Under the pieces are notes generated by a model. It worked only from the letters and a program-made list of their open reading frames with translations. It was not told the origin of the DNA and did not search any database. A stretch of 64,000 bases of DNA. It comes from Candidatus Flexifilum affinis. Its GTDB lineage: Bacteria > Chloroflexota > Anaerolineae > Aggregatilineales > Phototrophicaceae. The translations under genes were made by a program, and so were the position numbers. Where the stretch lies: the NCBI GenBank assembly GCA_016713325.1, contig JADJPJ010000016.1:1-64000 (forward strand). The letters are read 5' to 3'. Positions 43,252 through 51,845 of the stretch are shown here, piece by piece (the first letter of the stretch is position 1; every line of letters begins with the position of its first letter).

Positions 43252-43956
43252 ATGAGCGCGATTGACGATTTGCTGACCGCGATTTTCGACAGCAAGAAGC
43301 CTCTCCTGTACGGCGAATTTGCGGGATGGGTCCGCGACTCGCGCCGGTTCAAGGCGTTTGCCACGACCTACCAGAGCAAGATTCGCACCAAACTGAAGCA
43401 GGCTCGCGACGAGGCCGGCCAGAAGGATCTGCGCGCCGAACTGGAAGCGGCGGCACTGCTGCTGCGCGAAGATCGGTTCGTGCTGGAGTACGAAACCTAT
43501 GTGGCCGCCAGGCAGCGCGGGCCGGACTTCACCGTCACCTTCAAGACGCACACGCCGTTCAACGTCGAGGTACGGCGGGTGCGCAGCGTCGAGCTGGCGG
43601 ACGATGCCGAGACGCGCACCGGCAAGCTGATGGCGGTGCTGTGCGACAAGGTCGGGCAGATGCCGCCCAGTGTCATCAATCTGCTGTGGCTGACGTCGGA
43701 TGGTGGGCTTGCGGAGGACGATCTGGCGCGGGCGGCAGCGACTCTGCGTCAGCTGGCGGAGCGCAAAGTCGAGGACTTTTTCACGCGACGCGGGTTCGAG
43801 AACGCGGCGGAGTTTCTGCGGCAGTACCAGAAGCTGAGCGGCATTGTGCTGCGCGCGCCGGCGGGGATTACCGTGTGGTTGAATCCGCTGGCGAAGCACA
43901 AGCCCCCGGCGGATCTGGTGGCGGCGGTGCGGCGGCTCGACGGGGAGAACGGGTGA
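43252..43956 (+). CDS. Uncharacterised protein with PD-(D/E)xK-like core
   Basis: A 234-residue soluble protein. The N-terminal about 85 residues are helical and basic. Residues about 88-105 read Arg-Gly-Pro-Asp-Phe-Thr-Val-Thr-Phe, a short turn, then Phe-Asn-Val-Glu-Val-Arg-Arg, the spacing of a PD-(D/E)xK nuclease core with Arg in place of Lys. A helical C-terminal half follows. No family was recognised. A nuclease role is suggested only by this motif and the Lys-to-Arg change could mean loss of activity. It stands alone, downstream of the small RNA candidate and a short heptamer tract (43171-43187). Confidence 0.65.
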   Translation: MSAIDDLLTAIFDSKKPLLYGEFAGWVRDSRRFKAFATTYQSKIRTKLKQARDEAGQKDLRAELEAAALLLREDRFVLEYETYVAARQRGPDFTVTFKTHTPFNVEVRRVRSVELADDAETRTGKLMAVLCDKVGQMPPSVINLLWLTSDGGLAEDDLARAAATLRQLAERKVEDFFTRRGFENAAEFLRQYQKLSGIVLRAPAGITVWLNPLAKHKPPADLVAAVRRLDGENG

Positions 43957-44105
43957 GCCGGTCGCCAAGGAATTGTAGCAAACGAAATCGGTGCTTGGGA
44001 ATCTGAACGGAACGCTGCCCGGGTAACCATCGATTGGCGTTTCACGATCCCCAATGCCAGGGGTAAACTCAAGAAATTGTATTCGGTGAGAGAAGAGTAA
44101 TGATG

Positions 44106-44166
44106 ACCTAAGCCCCCCAAGGGCTGCTTCAACCGCGCTCTACGTCGGTTGCAAGCCCTGTTAGGC
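44106..44166 (-). other. attC-like recombination site (degenerate)
   Basis: Read on the minus strand, the segment begins with GCCTAAC (a perfect RYYYAAC box), continues AGGGCTTGCAACCG, and closes with CGGTTGAAGCAGCCC and CTTAGGT. The inner arms pair imperfectly with unpaired bases, the architecture of integron attC sites. The final box should be GTTRRRY but has C in place of G. It lies downstream of the minus-strand GNAT gene, the position expected for a gene cassette. The surrounding 316-base gap shows no gene. No integrase is in the window. Confidence 0.35.
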
Positions 44167-44273
44167 AGCATAAACAGAGCATCCTTCTGCTTTAAAAATC
44201 TACCCCAACTCTGCCAGCCCATCCAGGGTTTCTGTCACTTCGGTCAAACGTATTTGGGTATGGTGTGCTTTCC

Positions 44274-44903
44274 TCATGGAGACAGCTCAAGGTCTTCATC
44301 CTTCAGATCGCCAAAGTTGAAAGCAGCCATTTCCTCATCCGCTACTTCAATAAAGCCAAAATGCCTGCCTTGCGGATCACCGTGGGAACGTACCCGGTTT
44401 CCACGCGGCACCAGCCGCAATTGCCGCTCCGGCGTAAGCACCACGAAATTCACCAGTTGGAAGCCCGCCTTTTCAATACCGCGCTGGGAGGCGTAATTAT
44501 CCACACGATGACCAATCCAAAACTTTTCCGCTTCACCCTGTTCCGAGCGAAGGATGGCTTGAAGCAGGTGGGGGTAAATCCCGCGCCCACGCGCCACCTC
44601 CAGTGTGAAAAAATCCCATAGGCCACGATCGGGCGGTGTTATCGGCCAAAACACGTCGGCCACCCCTACAGAATTGGCGCCACTCCAACCGTAGCCAACA
44701 GGCTCATCTTCGATATAGGCGACATAGGCTGTATTCGCATCGTTTAACCGTGCCTCAATCTTGGCAAGGTTCACATTATGCAGATCAGCCAATAACGGCA
44801 CATCCGCCACACGCTCACAACGAAATTCCGGCAGAGGGGGCAACGGGGGAAGATCATCGCCGCGCCACCAGGTATAGGTTATCGCTAAGATCGAATGAGT
44901 CAT
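44274..44903 (-). CDS. GNAT family N-acetyltransferase
   Basis: A 209-residue acetyltransferase-like protein: Val-Ala-Tyr-Ile-Glu-Asp-Glu-Pro-Val-Gly-Tyr-Gly-Trp in the central sheet, Val-Ala-Arg-Gly-Arg-Gly-Ile-Tyr-Pro-His-Leu-Leu as the acetyl-CoA loop, and Asn-Tyr-Ala-Ser-Gln-Arg-Gly-Ile-Glu-Lys-Ala-Gly-Phe at the end of the fold. Start ATG 44903 after AAGGAAAA. Codon use has clearly more A/T in third positions than neighbours, suggesting recent transfer. The attC-like hairpin just downstream is compatible with an integron cassette origin. Confidence 0.8.
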   Translation of the reverse strand: MTHSILAITYTWWRGDDLPPLPPLPEFRCERVADVPLLADLHNVNLAKIEARLNDANTAYVAYIEDEPVGYGWSGANSVGVADVFWPITPPDRGLWDFFTLEVARGRGIYPHLLQAILRSEQGEAEKFWIGHRVDNYASQRGIEKAGFQLVNFVVLTPERQLRLVPRGNRVRSHGDPQGRHFGFIEVADEEMAAFNFGDLKDEDLELSP

Positions 44904-45006
44904 TCTGTTTTCCTTTTTGGAACAACACTCAAACGTGTGTTCGGCCGATCTAATGCATATCACGCTACCTTGTGGTAGATCTAGCTACATACAGATCCGT
45001 CCGAGC

Positions 45007-45756
45007 TCATCCCGCCGCACGCAGGAATTCGCCGAGCACCTGCCTGAACCGATCCGGTGCTTCATCATGGCAACCATGGCCGGTCTCGAACATGACCAGC
45101 CGACCGCGCGGAGTCGTGTCAACGAAGCGCTGGCCGTACTCCTGCGGGTTGAGCCGGTCGGTTACGCCGAGCATGAGCAGCACCGGGCAGGCGATCTTTG
45201 GCGCCAGGCTCAGGCTGACGTCGCCCCCCTTGTCGATCATGAATTTGAGCGCCTGCACCCACTGCAAGACGATGGGGTCCGGGTCGTCGATGCCGTTGAG
45301 CGCCTTGGTCTCCTCGTCCATCCAGGTGGCGGGGTAGTTGCGCTGCACCCACGGACGCATGTCCGGGCCGAAGTAGCCGACCGCGCCCCAGACGGCCACC
45401 GACTGGAAGCGATCCGGGGCCAGGCCGGCGGCCACCAGGGCGGTTTCGCCGCCGTCGCTGTAGCCGATCAGGTGGGCGCGCGGGATGGCGAGCGCGTCCA
45501 TGAAGGCCAGCACGTCGCGGGCGTCGCGGTGGTAGAAGTCGAGGGGGTAGTCACGCGGCTTGGGCGTGGACTGGCCATAACCCCGCAGGGAGGGGCCGAG
45601 GACGTGGTAGTCGGCGGCCAGCCAGTCGATGAGCGCGGAGAGATCGGCGCGGGCGGTGCCAAAGCGGCCATGCAGGGCGATCAGCGGCGGCGCGGAGGCC
45701 GGACCTAAATCCTCATAGTGAAAACGTGCGCCGGTGGGGATGTCGATGAAGGGCAT
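45007..45756 (-). CDS. Alpha/beta hydrolase
   Basis: A 249-residue alpha/beta hydrolase with Leu-His-Gly-Arg-Phe-Gly near residue 28, nucleophile Ser in Gly-Tyr-Ser-Asp-Gly-Gly (about 98-103), acid Asp in Val-Thr-Asp-Arg-Leu-Asn, and catalytic His in Gly-His-Gly-Cys-His-Asp. Substrate unknown (esterase, epoxide hydrolase and lactonase relatives all look like this). It starts 6 bases after the upstream flippase-like gene ends, so they form an operon. Confidence 0.88.
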   Translation of the reverse strand: MPFIDIPTGARFHYEDLGPASAPPLIALHGRFGTARADLSALIDWLAADYHVLGPSLRGYGQSTPKPRDYPLDFYHRDARDVLAFMDALAIPRAHLIGYSDGGETALVAAGLAPDRFQSVAVWGAVGYFGPDMRPWVQRNYPATWMDEETKALNGIDDPDPIVLQWVQALKFMIDKGGDVSLSLAPKIACPVLLMLGVTDRLNPQEYGQRFVDTTPRGRLVMFETGHGCHDEAPDRFRQVLGEFLRAAG

Positions 45757-45762
45757 GGTGGA

Positions 45763-46773
45763 TCAGACTTCTTTCTCTTGCGGGGCGATGGGCTGAGCCG
45801 CGCCGCCGGTGAACTCGCGGAGCGTCACGCCGATGCGGATCAGGCCGATGACGCCGAACACCGCGTAGCCGACGATGGAGACGCCGTGAAATAAAAAGCC
45901 GAGGGTGGTGGAGTGCAGGGCCGACATGCCGATGGTATCGCCGGCGACGCGCACCGCCCCCTGGAACGGTCCGATGGAGGCGACGCTGATCGGGATGGCG
46001 ATGCTGAAGGAGGCCAGGGCGACGCCGAGCAGCGACCCGGTAACGAGATCGACGTCGGTCACGCCGACGGCGCGTTCCAGGGCGTAGAAGGTGACCAGCG
46101 ACAGGCCCCAGCCGACGGCCGTCCAGAAGAGGGCGATCAGCGCACGGCGGGGCTTGGAGAGCGGGCGCAGACCGTCGAGGATTTCGTCGGCGCGGCGGGT
46201 GAGATTCAGGCGGTGGGTGAAGGCCAGGTGCGCCTCCAGCCAGGCCGTGAGGCGGTGGGCGATCTGTGGATAGCGGGCCAGGCCGACCAGGACAGCGAAG
46301 GCGACGACGGCCGCCGCGCCGAAGAGCGCCGACATCTGCGCGATGAGCGGCGGGGCATCCGGGACGCGGGCGACGGCGACGGCGAGCATGAGGACGCAGA
46401 CGACCACGTCGATCAGACGCTCGACGACGATGCTGGTGGCGGCCGTGACGAAGGGCACGCGCTCACGGGAGGCGAGCACGCCGCGGGCGACCTCGCCGGC
46501 CCGGAGCGGGAGCAGATTGATGAGCATGCCGATGTTGAGGATATGGTAGGCGCGCATCGGCGGCAGCCTGCGATCGAGCAGGCCGTAACTCCAGCGCAGG
46601 GCGCGGGCGAACAACCCGGCGGCGACGGTGATCAGCGAAATCAGCGTCCACAGCGGATCCGCCTGGCCGATGCTGGCGATCACTTCGTCGAGCGGCACGC
46701 CACGCAGCGCCAGCCAGAGGAACACGCCGCTGACCAGGATGCTGGCAGCCAGCAGAAGCAGTCGTCGGTTCAT
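45763..46773 (-). CDS. Lysylphosphatidylglycerol synthase TM region-like protein
   Basis: A 336-residue membrane protein with eight or nine helices. It has the UPF0104/LPG_synthase_TM pattern, including Gly-Met-Leu-Ile-Asn-Leu-Leu-Pro-Leu-Arg-Ala-Gly-Glu (about 82-94) and Pro-Ile-Ser-Val-Ala-Ser-Ile-Gly-Pro-Phe-Gln-Gly. Such proteins flip or help transfer lipids across the membrane; no aminoacyl-transferase domain is attached. It lies between a STAS-like gene and the alpha/beta hydrolase on the same strand. Confidence 0.85.
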   Translation of the reverse strand: MNRRLLLLAASILVSGVFLWLALRGVPLDEVIASIGQADPLWTLISLITVAAGLFARALRWSYGLLDRRLPPMRAYHILNIGMLINLLPLRAGEVARGVLASRERVPFVTAATSIVVERLIDVVVCVLMLAVAVARVPDAPPLIAQMSALFGAAAVVAFAVLVGLARYPQIAHRLTAWLEAHLAFTHRLNLTRRADEILDGLRPLSKPRRALIALFWTAVGWGLSLVTFYALERAVGVTDVDLVTGSLLGVALASFSIAIPISVASIGPFQGAVRVAGDTIGMSALHSTTLGFLFHGVSIVGYAVFGVIGLIRIGVTLREFTGGAAQPIAPQEKEV

Positions 46774-46797
46774 GGTGTCCGGTAAGGTTTCATCGGC

Positions 46798-47181
46798 TCA
46801 TGCTTCCAGGAGCCAGGCCACGGCGGCCGCTTCGTCCTCGAAGACTTCGCGGGCGCGCGTGGACTGGAGGGCCTTGTCGATGAACAGGATCAGATTATCG
46901 GCAGACTCGGTCTTGTCGATGAGAATGGCTGTCTTGCCGGGCATCTCCTTGCGGATACCGGAGACCTGGCGGGCACGCATCATCGCCTCGGCGCTCAGGA
47001 AGTTGTCCGCGCCGCAGACGTCGATCAGCATGAGGAAGGGCGTGTCGTCGGGCCAGTTATAGAAAGACTCCGTCACATCGGTATACCATTCCTCGGCGGC
47101 TTCCGTCCCCAGGGTGTCGAAGCGGTAGCAGACGATTCGCCCATCGGCCAGCAGTTCACGGCGCACGATCTCCAGGGCCAC
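46798..47181 (-). CDS. SpoIIAA/STAS-like protein
   Basis: A 127-residue soluble protein with a beta-alpha fold: Val-Cys-Tyr-Arg-Phe-Asp, Phe-Leu-Met-Leu-Ile-Asp-Val-Cys and Lys-Thr-Ala-Ile-Leu-Ile-Asp-Lys strands at the positions expected of STAS/SpoIIAA-like domains. GTG 47181 follows AGGAGGAGC; the longer frame upstream is not supported. It ends 24 bases before the flippase-like gene. Function unknown. Confidence 0.65.
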   Translation of the reverse strand: MALEIVRRELLADGRIVCYRFDTLGTEAAEEWYTDVTESFYNWPDDTPFLMLIDVCGADNFLSAEAMMRARQVSGIRKEMPGKTAILIDKTESADNLILFIDKALQSTRAREVFEDEAAAVAWLLEA

Positions 47182-47393
47182 AGCGCTCCTCCTTCTTGTG
47201 CAGATCCATTGAATACAAGTATCTGAATGCAAGTTTCACATGCTTTGTGGGTTATTTATAGCAGAAAAGCGGCGCGAGGCCACTCATCTTCAGTTCTGGC
47301 CGCTGTTAGCCTTTCGTAAGCATTGCCGGGCACTCTGAAGGCGATGCCTGCGGCGACTGCCGCGACTTTCGCCTGACACACGAGGATACAACC

Positions 47394-48041
47394 ATGAAAC
47401 CCCGTCATACGCTGATCGCGATCGCCGCGGCCGCGCTGCTGGCCGCCTGTTCCCCGGCCGCCGCGCCGACGCCCACTACTCCGCCCACAGCGCAGCCAAC
47501 CGCACAGCCCACAGCGCCGGCGCCCACCACCATTGTTGAGGAGTCCGTCGCGCCGACTGCGGCGCCCGTCGAAGCAGAAACCGTTCAAGAAATGTCCCTC
47601 CCGGCCTGGCAGACCGTTGCCCTGACGGATGCCCGCACCGGCGAGTCGTTCACCCTGGCCGACTTCGCCGGGAAGACGGTCTACATCGAGCCGATGGCGA
47701 CCTGGTGCACCAACTGCCGCGCACAACAGAACATCGTTCGCGACGTTCGCACCCAGTTGGGCGACGCCAGTCACGTCTATCTGTCGCTGAGCGTCGAAAC
47801 CAACATCAGCGGCAGCGACCTGGCAGCCTACGCCCAACGCGAAAACTACGGCTGGACCTTCGCCGTGGCCACGCCGGCGATGCTGGAAGCACTGGTGCAG
47901 CAGTTCGGGCGCACGATCACCAATCCGCCTTCCACGCCGCATTTCATCATCTACCCGGATGGCACGTTCTCCGGTCTGGAATCGGGCCGCCGCCATTCGG
48001 CCGAAGAGCTGGTGGCCGCGCTGACCATGACGGGGGCGTAG
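47394..48041 (+). CDS. Thioredoxin-like (TlpA/ResA-type) lipoprotein
   Basis: A 215-residue lipoprotein with lipobox Leu-Ala-Ala-Cys at residues 16-19, a Thr/Pro/Ala-rich linker to about residue 65, and a thioredoxin fold with redox motif Trp-Cys-Thr-Asn-Cys (about 103-107) and a cis-Pro region Thr-Pro-His-Phe-Ile. It would act outside the membrane reducing disulphides, with electrons from the CcdA-like protein encoded immediately downstream (1-base gap). The upstream region carries GTTAGCCTTTCGTAAGC, similar to a site at 37454. Confidence 0.88.
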   Translation: MKPRHTLIAIAAAALLAACSPAAAPTPTTPPTAQPTAQPTAPAPTTIVEESVAPTAAPVEAETVQEMSLPAWQTVALTDARTGESFTLADFAGKTVYIEPMATWCTNCRAQQNIVRDVRTQLGDASHVYLSLSVETNISGSDLAAYAQRENYGWTFAVATPAMLEALVQQFGRTITNPPSTPHFIIYPDGTFSGLESGRRHSAEELVAALTMTGA

Positions 48042-48042
48042 C

Positions 48043-48813
48043 GTGTCACAGCTTCTGGAGGCGTTCGGGTTGGGCACGGCGGCGATTCTGACCAACGCCT
48101 GCATGCTGCCGCTCTATCCCGGTCTGCTGGCCTTTCTGGCCGGCAACGCGGGCGATGGTCGGGCGCGTCGGGCCATGCCGCTGTTCGGCGCGCTGGTACT
48201 GGCGGGCATCCTGACGATGATGCTGGCGATTGGGCTGATCCTGTATGTGCTCCAGCAGTCGTTCGGCGTCGTTTTGCAGGTGGTCCTGCCGATCATCTAC
48301 GCGGTGGTGATCGGCATGGGCATTCTGCTGCTGCTCGACCGCAACCCGTTCGCCCGCCTGTCGATGGGTGGGACGCCGCTGCTGCGCAACCCGTACGCTT
48401 CCGCCTACGTCTACGGGCTGCTGTTCGGGCCGATGACCCTGCCCTGCACCGGGCCGATCATCACCAGCGCCTTCGTGCTCGGCGCGGGAGATGCCACCGC
48501 CCTGGCCGATGGGCTGCTCTACTTTCTGGCCTTCGGGCTGGGCTTTGGCTGGCCGCTGGCGCTGCTGCCGCTGGCGGCGATTCCGCTCCAGCGCCGGCTG
48601 ATCGGGTGGCTGACGGCGCACCATACCCTGCTCAACCGCACCTCCGGCCTGCTGCTGATCGCCGTTGGCGTGTTCGGGATTCTGACCGAGCTGGCGCCGA
48701 ATTGGTGGGCCGGGTTCGAGATCCCGCCGGAAGGGTGGGCGGTCTACTGGGCGGCGGTGGCGGTGGTCATCGGGAGTGTGGCGGTGGTGGGGATGAGAGG
48801 GAATGAGTCATGA
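48043..48813 (+). CDS. CcdA-like membrane electron transfer protein
   Basis: A 256-residue membrane protein with about seven helices. Two membrane cysteines lie in Thr-Asn-Ala-Cys-Met-Leu-Pro-Leu-Tyr-Pro (about 17-26) and Leu-Pro-Cys-Thr-Gly-Pro (about 130-135), the pair that carries electrons from cytoplasmic thioredoxin to extracytoplasmic partners in the CcdA/DsbD family. GTG 48043 starts one base after the thioredoxin-like lipoprotein stop. The last codons lie within a heptamer repeat tract. Confidence 0.85.
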   Translation: MSQLLEAFGLGTAAILTNACMLPLYPGLLAFLAGNAGDGRARRAMPLFGALVLAGILTMMLAIGLILYVLQQSFGVVLQVVLPIIYAVVIGMGILLLLDRNPFARLSMGGTPLLRNPYASAYVYGLLFGPMTLPCTGPIITSAFVLGAGDATALADGLLYFLAFGLGFGWPLALLPLAAIPLQRRLIGWLTAHHTLLNRTSGLLLIAVGVFGILTELAPNWWAGFEIPPEGWAVYWAAVAVVIGSVAVVGMRGNES

Positions 48814-48888
48814 GAAATGAGCCATGAGGGCGTGTATGCAGAGTTGTGACTCGGTGGTGTTGCCGGGCGGACACGCGTATCCGCCCGG
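48793..48888. repeat. Heptamer tract and palindromic element
   Basis: ATGAG-based heptamers (TCATGAG AAATGAG CCATGAG) run over the end of the CcdA-like gene, followed by the palindrome CCGGGCGGACACG..CGTATCCGCCCGG (48863-48888). Confidence 0.6.
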
Positions 48889-48927
48889 AACAAATCATTT
48901 GACCGACCCCCGCTCATTCCTGCTGTT

Positions 48928-49911
48928 TCACCGCAGCACGGAGTAGAGCGACTCTTTCCAGCGCGGGATGTCGAGCTTCCAGCAGACGCGGGAGTTCGGC
49001 TTGCCGGGCTCCGTCCCCTGACTCTGCACATACGGCGCCCAGAGGTCGGCATTGCGCGAATCCGGGATGATGCCGAAGCGGTCGACGATGGTCATGCCGC
49101 GGGTGAAGACGCCGGCCGTCTCGATGGCGATGTAGTGCGCGCTCATGTCGGTGCAGATGGTCGGGTCGAGGGCGATGGCCATGGCCACCGGATCGCACAG
49201 GCCGAGGCCGGGATCGCCGGATTGATCGAGGTTGGCCTGGTAGGCTTTGCGATTGCAGTCGATGGAGAAGGTCGCCAGCTCGGTGCCGAAGCCGCGAATC
49301 ATGGCCATCTCGTCGGGCATGATGTTGGCCTCTTCGCGGGCCAGCTCCCAGCCGACCATTTCGATGGGCAGGCCCGAGCGGAAGACGATGTCGGCGGCTT
49401 CCGGGTCGCACCAGATGTTGTACTCCGCCGCCGGGGTGACGTTGCCGGTGGTGCAGGCCGCGCCGCCCATGACGACGCAGCGGCTGACGTTACGAGCGAT
49501 ATCCGGGGCCTCGCCGACGGCCAGCGCCACGTTGGTGAGCGGGCCGAGGGTGACCAGGACGATGCCCGGGTTGGCGCGGATGGTGTCGATCAACGCCTGG
49601 ACGGCGTGCTTGGCTTCTGGCTGGCGCTTCGGCGGGGGGTAGCCAATGTCGCCCAGGCCATCCTGGCCGTGAAACCACTCGGCGTGAGCGGTAGGTCGCA
49701 GCAGAGGATGGGCGACGCCCTTGTAGACCGGCGTCTGCCTGCCGCACAGCTCGGTGACGAGCAGCGCGTTCTGCGTCGCCTGATCGACGTTGACGTTGCC
49801 GCTGACGACGGTGATGGCCTCGACTTCGACGTCGGGCCAGCGCAGGGCCATGATCAACGCGACGGCGTCGTCGGAGGCGGTGTCGGTATCAATGATGAAC
49901 TTGCGAACCAT
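48928..49911 (-). CDS. Inosine/uridine-preferring nucleoside hydrolase
   Basis: A 327-residue N-ribohydrolase that cleaves the base from ribonucleosides. The calcium-binding N-terminus reads Asp-Thr-Asp-Thr-Ala-Ser-Asp-Asp-Ala (canonical Asp-x-Asp-x-x-x-Asp-Asp), and later motifs include Leu-Gly-Pro-Leu-Thr-Asn-Val-Ala, Val-Met-Gly-Gly-Ala, Pro-Ala-Ala-Glu-Tyr-Asn-Ile-Trp-Cys-Asp-Pro-Glu-Ala and Cys-Asp-Pro-Val-Ala. Stand-alone gene for nucleoside salvage. Confidence 0.92.
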   Translation of the reverse strand: MVRKFIIDTDTASDDAVALIMALRWPDVEVEAITVVSGNVNVDQATQNALLVTELCGRQTPVYKGVAHPLLRPTAHAEWFHGQDGLGDIGYPPPKRQPEAKHAVQALIDTIRANPGIVLVTLGPLTNVALAVGEAPDIARNVSRCVVMGGAACTTGNVTPAAEYNIWCDPEAADIVFRSGLPIEMVGWELAREEANIMPDEMAMIRGFGTELATFSIDCNRKAYQANLDQSGDPGLGLCDPVAMAIALDPTICTDMSAHYIAIETAGVFTRGMTIVDRFGIIPDSRNADLWAPYVQSQGTEPGKPNSRVCWKLDIPRWKESLYSVLR

Positions 49912-49962
49912 GGTTGTCGTGCTCCATGAAGAAAGAGAGTCGGCAGCGGTTTCGAGCGCCGG

Positions 49963-50379
49963 TCAGAATTTGCGGGTCAGGACTTTGATCTCATCTCTTT
50001 TGCGCCAGCGCAGCGCTGACCAGGTGTTGTCGATGGAGATCTGCGTCACGGGTAGGAAGCCGGCCTGAGTCAGTGGTTCCCAGCCGTGATCGCGGTCGAT
50101 GTCGGTCTTGAGCTTGCTGGTCTTCTTGGGATAAGCGAACCAGAGATGGCCACCTTCCTGATACGCGCCGATGGCGGCGGGGGCCTGGGCGGCGAGTTCG
50201 GCAGCGCTGGCAGCGAAGGCCAGGACATGATCGACCTGCTCCCCGCCGGCGACCGTGCTGACCGTCGTCCCTTCCGGGAGCGGGCCGAGCGGTTCCTGAG
50301 CGCCTTGAGGCGCGTTCAGGAGCAACGCCTTCATCCGGGGTTTCAGGCCAATCTTGGCGGCAAGAGTTTTCTCAGCCAT
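49963..50379 (-). CDS. DUF3052-like protein
   Basis: A 138-residue soluble protein. The C-terminal block Leu-Pro-Val-Thr-Gln-Ile-Ser-Ile-Asp-Asn-Thr-Trp-Ser-Ala-Leu-Arg-Trp-Arg and the central Gly-His-Leu-Trp-Phe-Ala-Tyr-Pro-Lys are characteristic of the DUF3052 family, of unknown function. ATG 50379 follows GGAGGATCA; a longer form from 50418 is possible. Confidence 0.75.
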   Translation of the reverse strand: MAEKTLAAKIGLKPRMKALLLNAPQGAQEPLGPLPEGTTVSTVAGGEQVDHVLAFAASAAELAAQAPAAIGAYQEGGHLWFAYPKKTSKLKTDIDRDHGWEPLTQAGFLPVTQISIDNTWSALRWRKRDEIKVLTRKF

Positions 50380-50591
50380 TGGGAAGTGATCCTCCACACG
50401 TAAGTGACGAACGGTCAAGCCGTGACGTCCAGGACGCCCAATGCGTGTTCACAACTGTAGCATATCTGCGCTTTGTTAAGGACTTTGCACACAGCGTTAA
50501 TGTTTTCCTATCGTTTTTGAGGTCTGCCTTTACAGGAAACCGATGAGACTTAAGCTTCATCCGGACCCACTACCTGAAGGACAGATCCGTC

Positions 50592-50969
50592 ATGGCGAAG
50601 ACCAATCTCTTTCGGCACGCGTCCAAGACCGTTGCTCACCGAGCGGGTGAGACCATCTTCAAGGAAGGCGACAGCGGCGACGTCATGTTTGTGGTCGTCA
50701 CCGGCGTGGTCGACATCTTCCTGCGCGGGCGGCACATGATCAAGCTCGACGAAGGCGAGATCTTTGGCGAAATGGCGCTGATTGAAGCCGATCACCTGCG
50801 CAGTGCTACAGCGGTGGCCGAAACGGACGTCATCCTGGCCAATCTGAACCGCGAGCGCTTCATGTTCCTGGTGCATGAGTCGCCATTCTTCGCGCTGGAT
50901 GTGATGCGGACGCTGGCCGAGCGGCTGCGGCTGGCGAACAGTATTCTGGCACGCGATAGCGAAGGATAG
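50592..50969 (+). CDS. Stand-alone cyclic nucleotide-binding domain protein
   Basis: A 125-residue protein consisting only of a Crp-type cNMP-binding beta-roll: Phe-Lys-Glu-Gly-Asp-Ser-Gly-Asp, Leu-Asp-Glu-Gly-Glu-Ile-Phe-Gly-Glu-Met-Ala-Leu-Ile (phosphate-binding cassette) and an Arg in His-Leu-Arg-Ser-Ala-Thr. There is no HTH, so it is a regulator or partner subunit and not a transcription factor. A strong terminator follows. Confidence 0.85.
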   Translation: MAKTNLFRHASKTVAHRAGETIFKEGDSGDVMFVVVTGVVDIFLRGRHMIKLDEGEIFGEMALIEADHLRSATAVAETDVILANLNRERFMFLVHESPFFALDVMRTLAERLRLANSILARDSEG

Positions 50970-50983
50970 CCCGTCTCTTCTGA

Positions 50984-51028
50984 CAACAAAAAAGGTGAGG
51001 CGCATATCGCGCCTCACCTTTTTTGTTG
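50984..51028. terminator. Bidirectional terminator
   Basis: Twenty-base perfect arms, each with an A/T run outside and GGTGAGGCGC/GCGCCTCACC at the core, around a 5-base loop ATATC. The T-run is present on both strands, serving the convergent cNMP-binding and secreted genes. Confidence 0.85.
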
Positions 51029-51041
51029 CCTGTTCAGAGAA

Positions 51042-51734
51042 CTAGAAGCTGTCTACCGTCGACGGCAGTGCTTCGCCGTTCCACGGGCCATCAAAGGTGG
51101 CCGTGTTGCTCATCCATTCCGAAGGCACCCAGAGGTACTGGCAGGCCAGGATGATCTGGTTCCAGGAGACGCCATCCGGATCGACGTAGACCTTCGTCAC
51201 CCAGTAGGTACCGGGGTTGATGTTGACATCGGGCGTGATCTTGCCAGGCGCCCAGTAAGCACGGCCGCCAAACGGCAGATCCGCTACCACCGCGCCGCGC
51301 GGAATAACCGCGGTCGCGGAGCACTGCGCATCGACGATGATCGCACGGCAGGTTGCGCCGGTGTTGTAGACAAGCAGGTCCACCCAACTGCGCAGGGCGC
51401 CGGAGTTCGGGCCGAAGACCATGATCAGAATGCCGATCGGGTCGGTTCCAGGCGGCTGAGTGATCGGGTACTGGGCGGTGAATTCGGTGACGCCCGAGAC
51501 CGGATACGCCTGATTCATGACGAGGGCCGCATCATCATAGATCTGCACGTAGTACGTACCGTCCCGGATGATGGACACCGTGATGTTGAGCGTGCAGTTC
51601 TCTTCCCAGACTGCTGTAATCTCGGCAACACCGCTGCCGTCGGTCTTCACACCGGGGACCGCGGCCAACGCGGGGACCGCCAGAATAAGCAACAGAAGCG
51701 AGATGGCGGCGATCAACCCTCCACGTAGTTTCAT
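51042..51734 (-). CDS. Secreted protein of unknown function
   Basis: A 230-residue exported protein: signal peptide about residues 1-25 (Ala-Leu-Ala-Ala), then a beta-rich body with three widely spaced cysteines in Glu-Asn-Cys-Thr-Leu, Ala-Thr-Cys-Arg and Ala-Gln-Cys-Ser, and C-terminal Trp-rich segments (Cys-Gln-Tyr-Leu-Trp-Val-Pro). ATG 51734 follows AAGGGGG. A -10-like TATACT lies on the minus strand at 51807-51812. No family identified. Confidence 0.75.
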   Translation of the reverse strand: MKLRGGLIAAISLLLLILAVPALAAVPGVKTDGSGVAEITAVWEENCTLNITVSIIRDGTYYVQIYDDAALVMNQAYPVSGVTEFTAQYPITQPPGTDPIGILIMVFGPNSGALRSWVDLLVYNTGATCRAIIVDAQCSATAVIPRGAVVADLPFGGRAYWAPGKITPDVNINPGTYWVTKVYVDPDGVSWNQIILACQYLWVPSEWMSNTATFDGPWNGEALPSTVDSF

Positions 51735-51845
51735 CAGCGAACCCCCTTCATATAGGTATTTCGTCATGATTGCGGAATAAGCGCATAGCGCATTGGTACT
51801 AGTTCCAGTATACCGCGAATCCAAGATTAGAAAAACCCAACTTCG

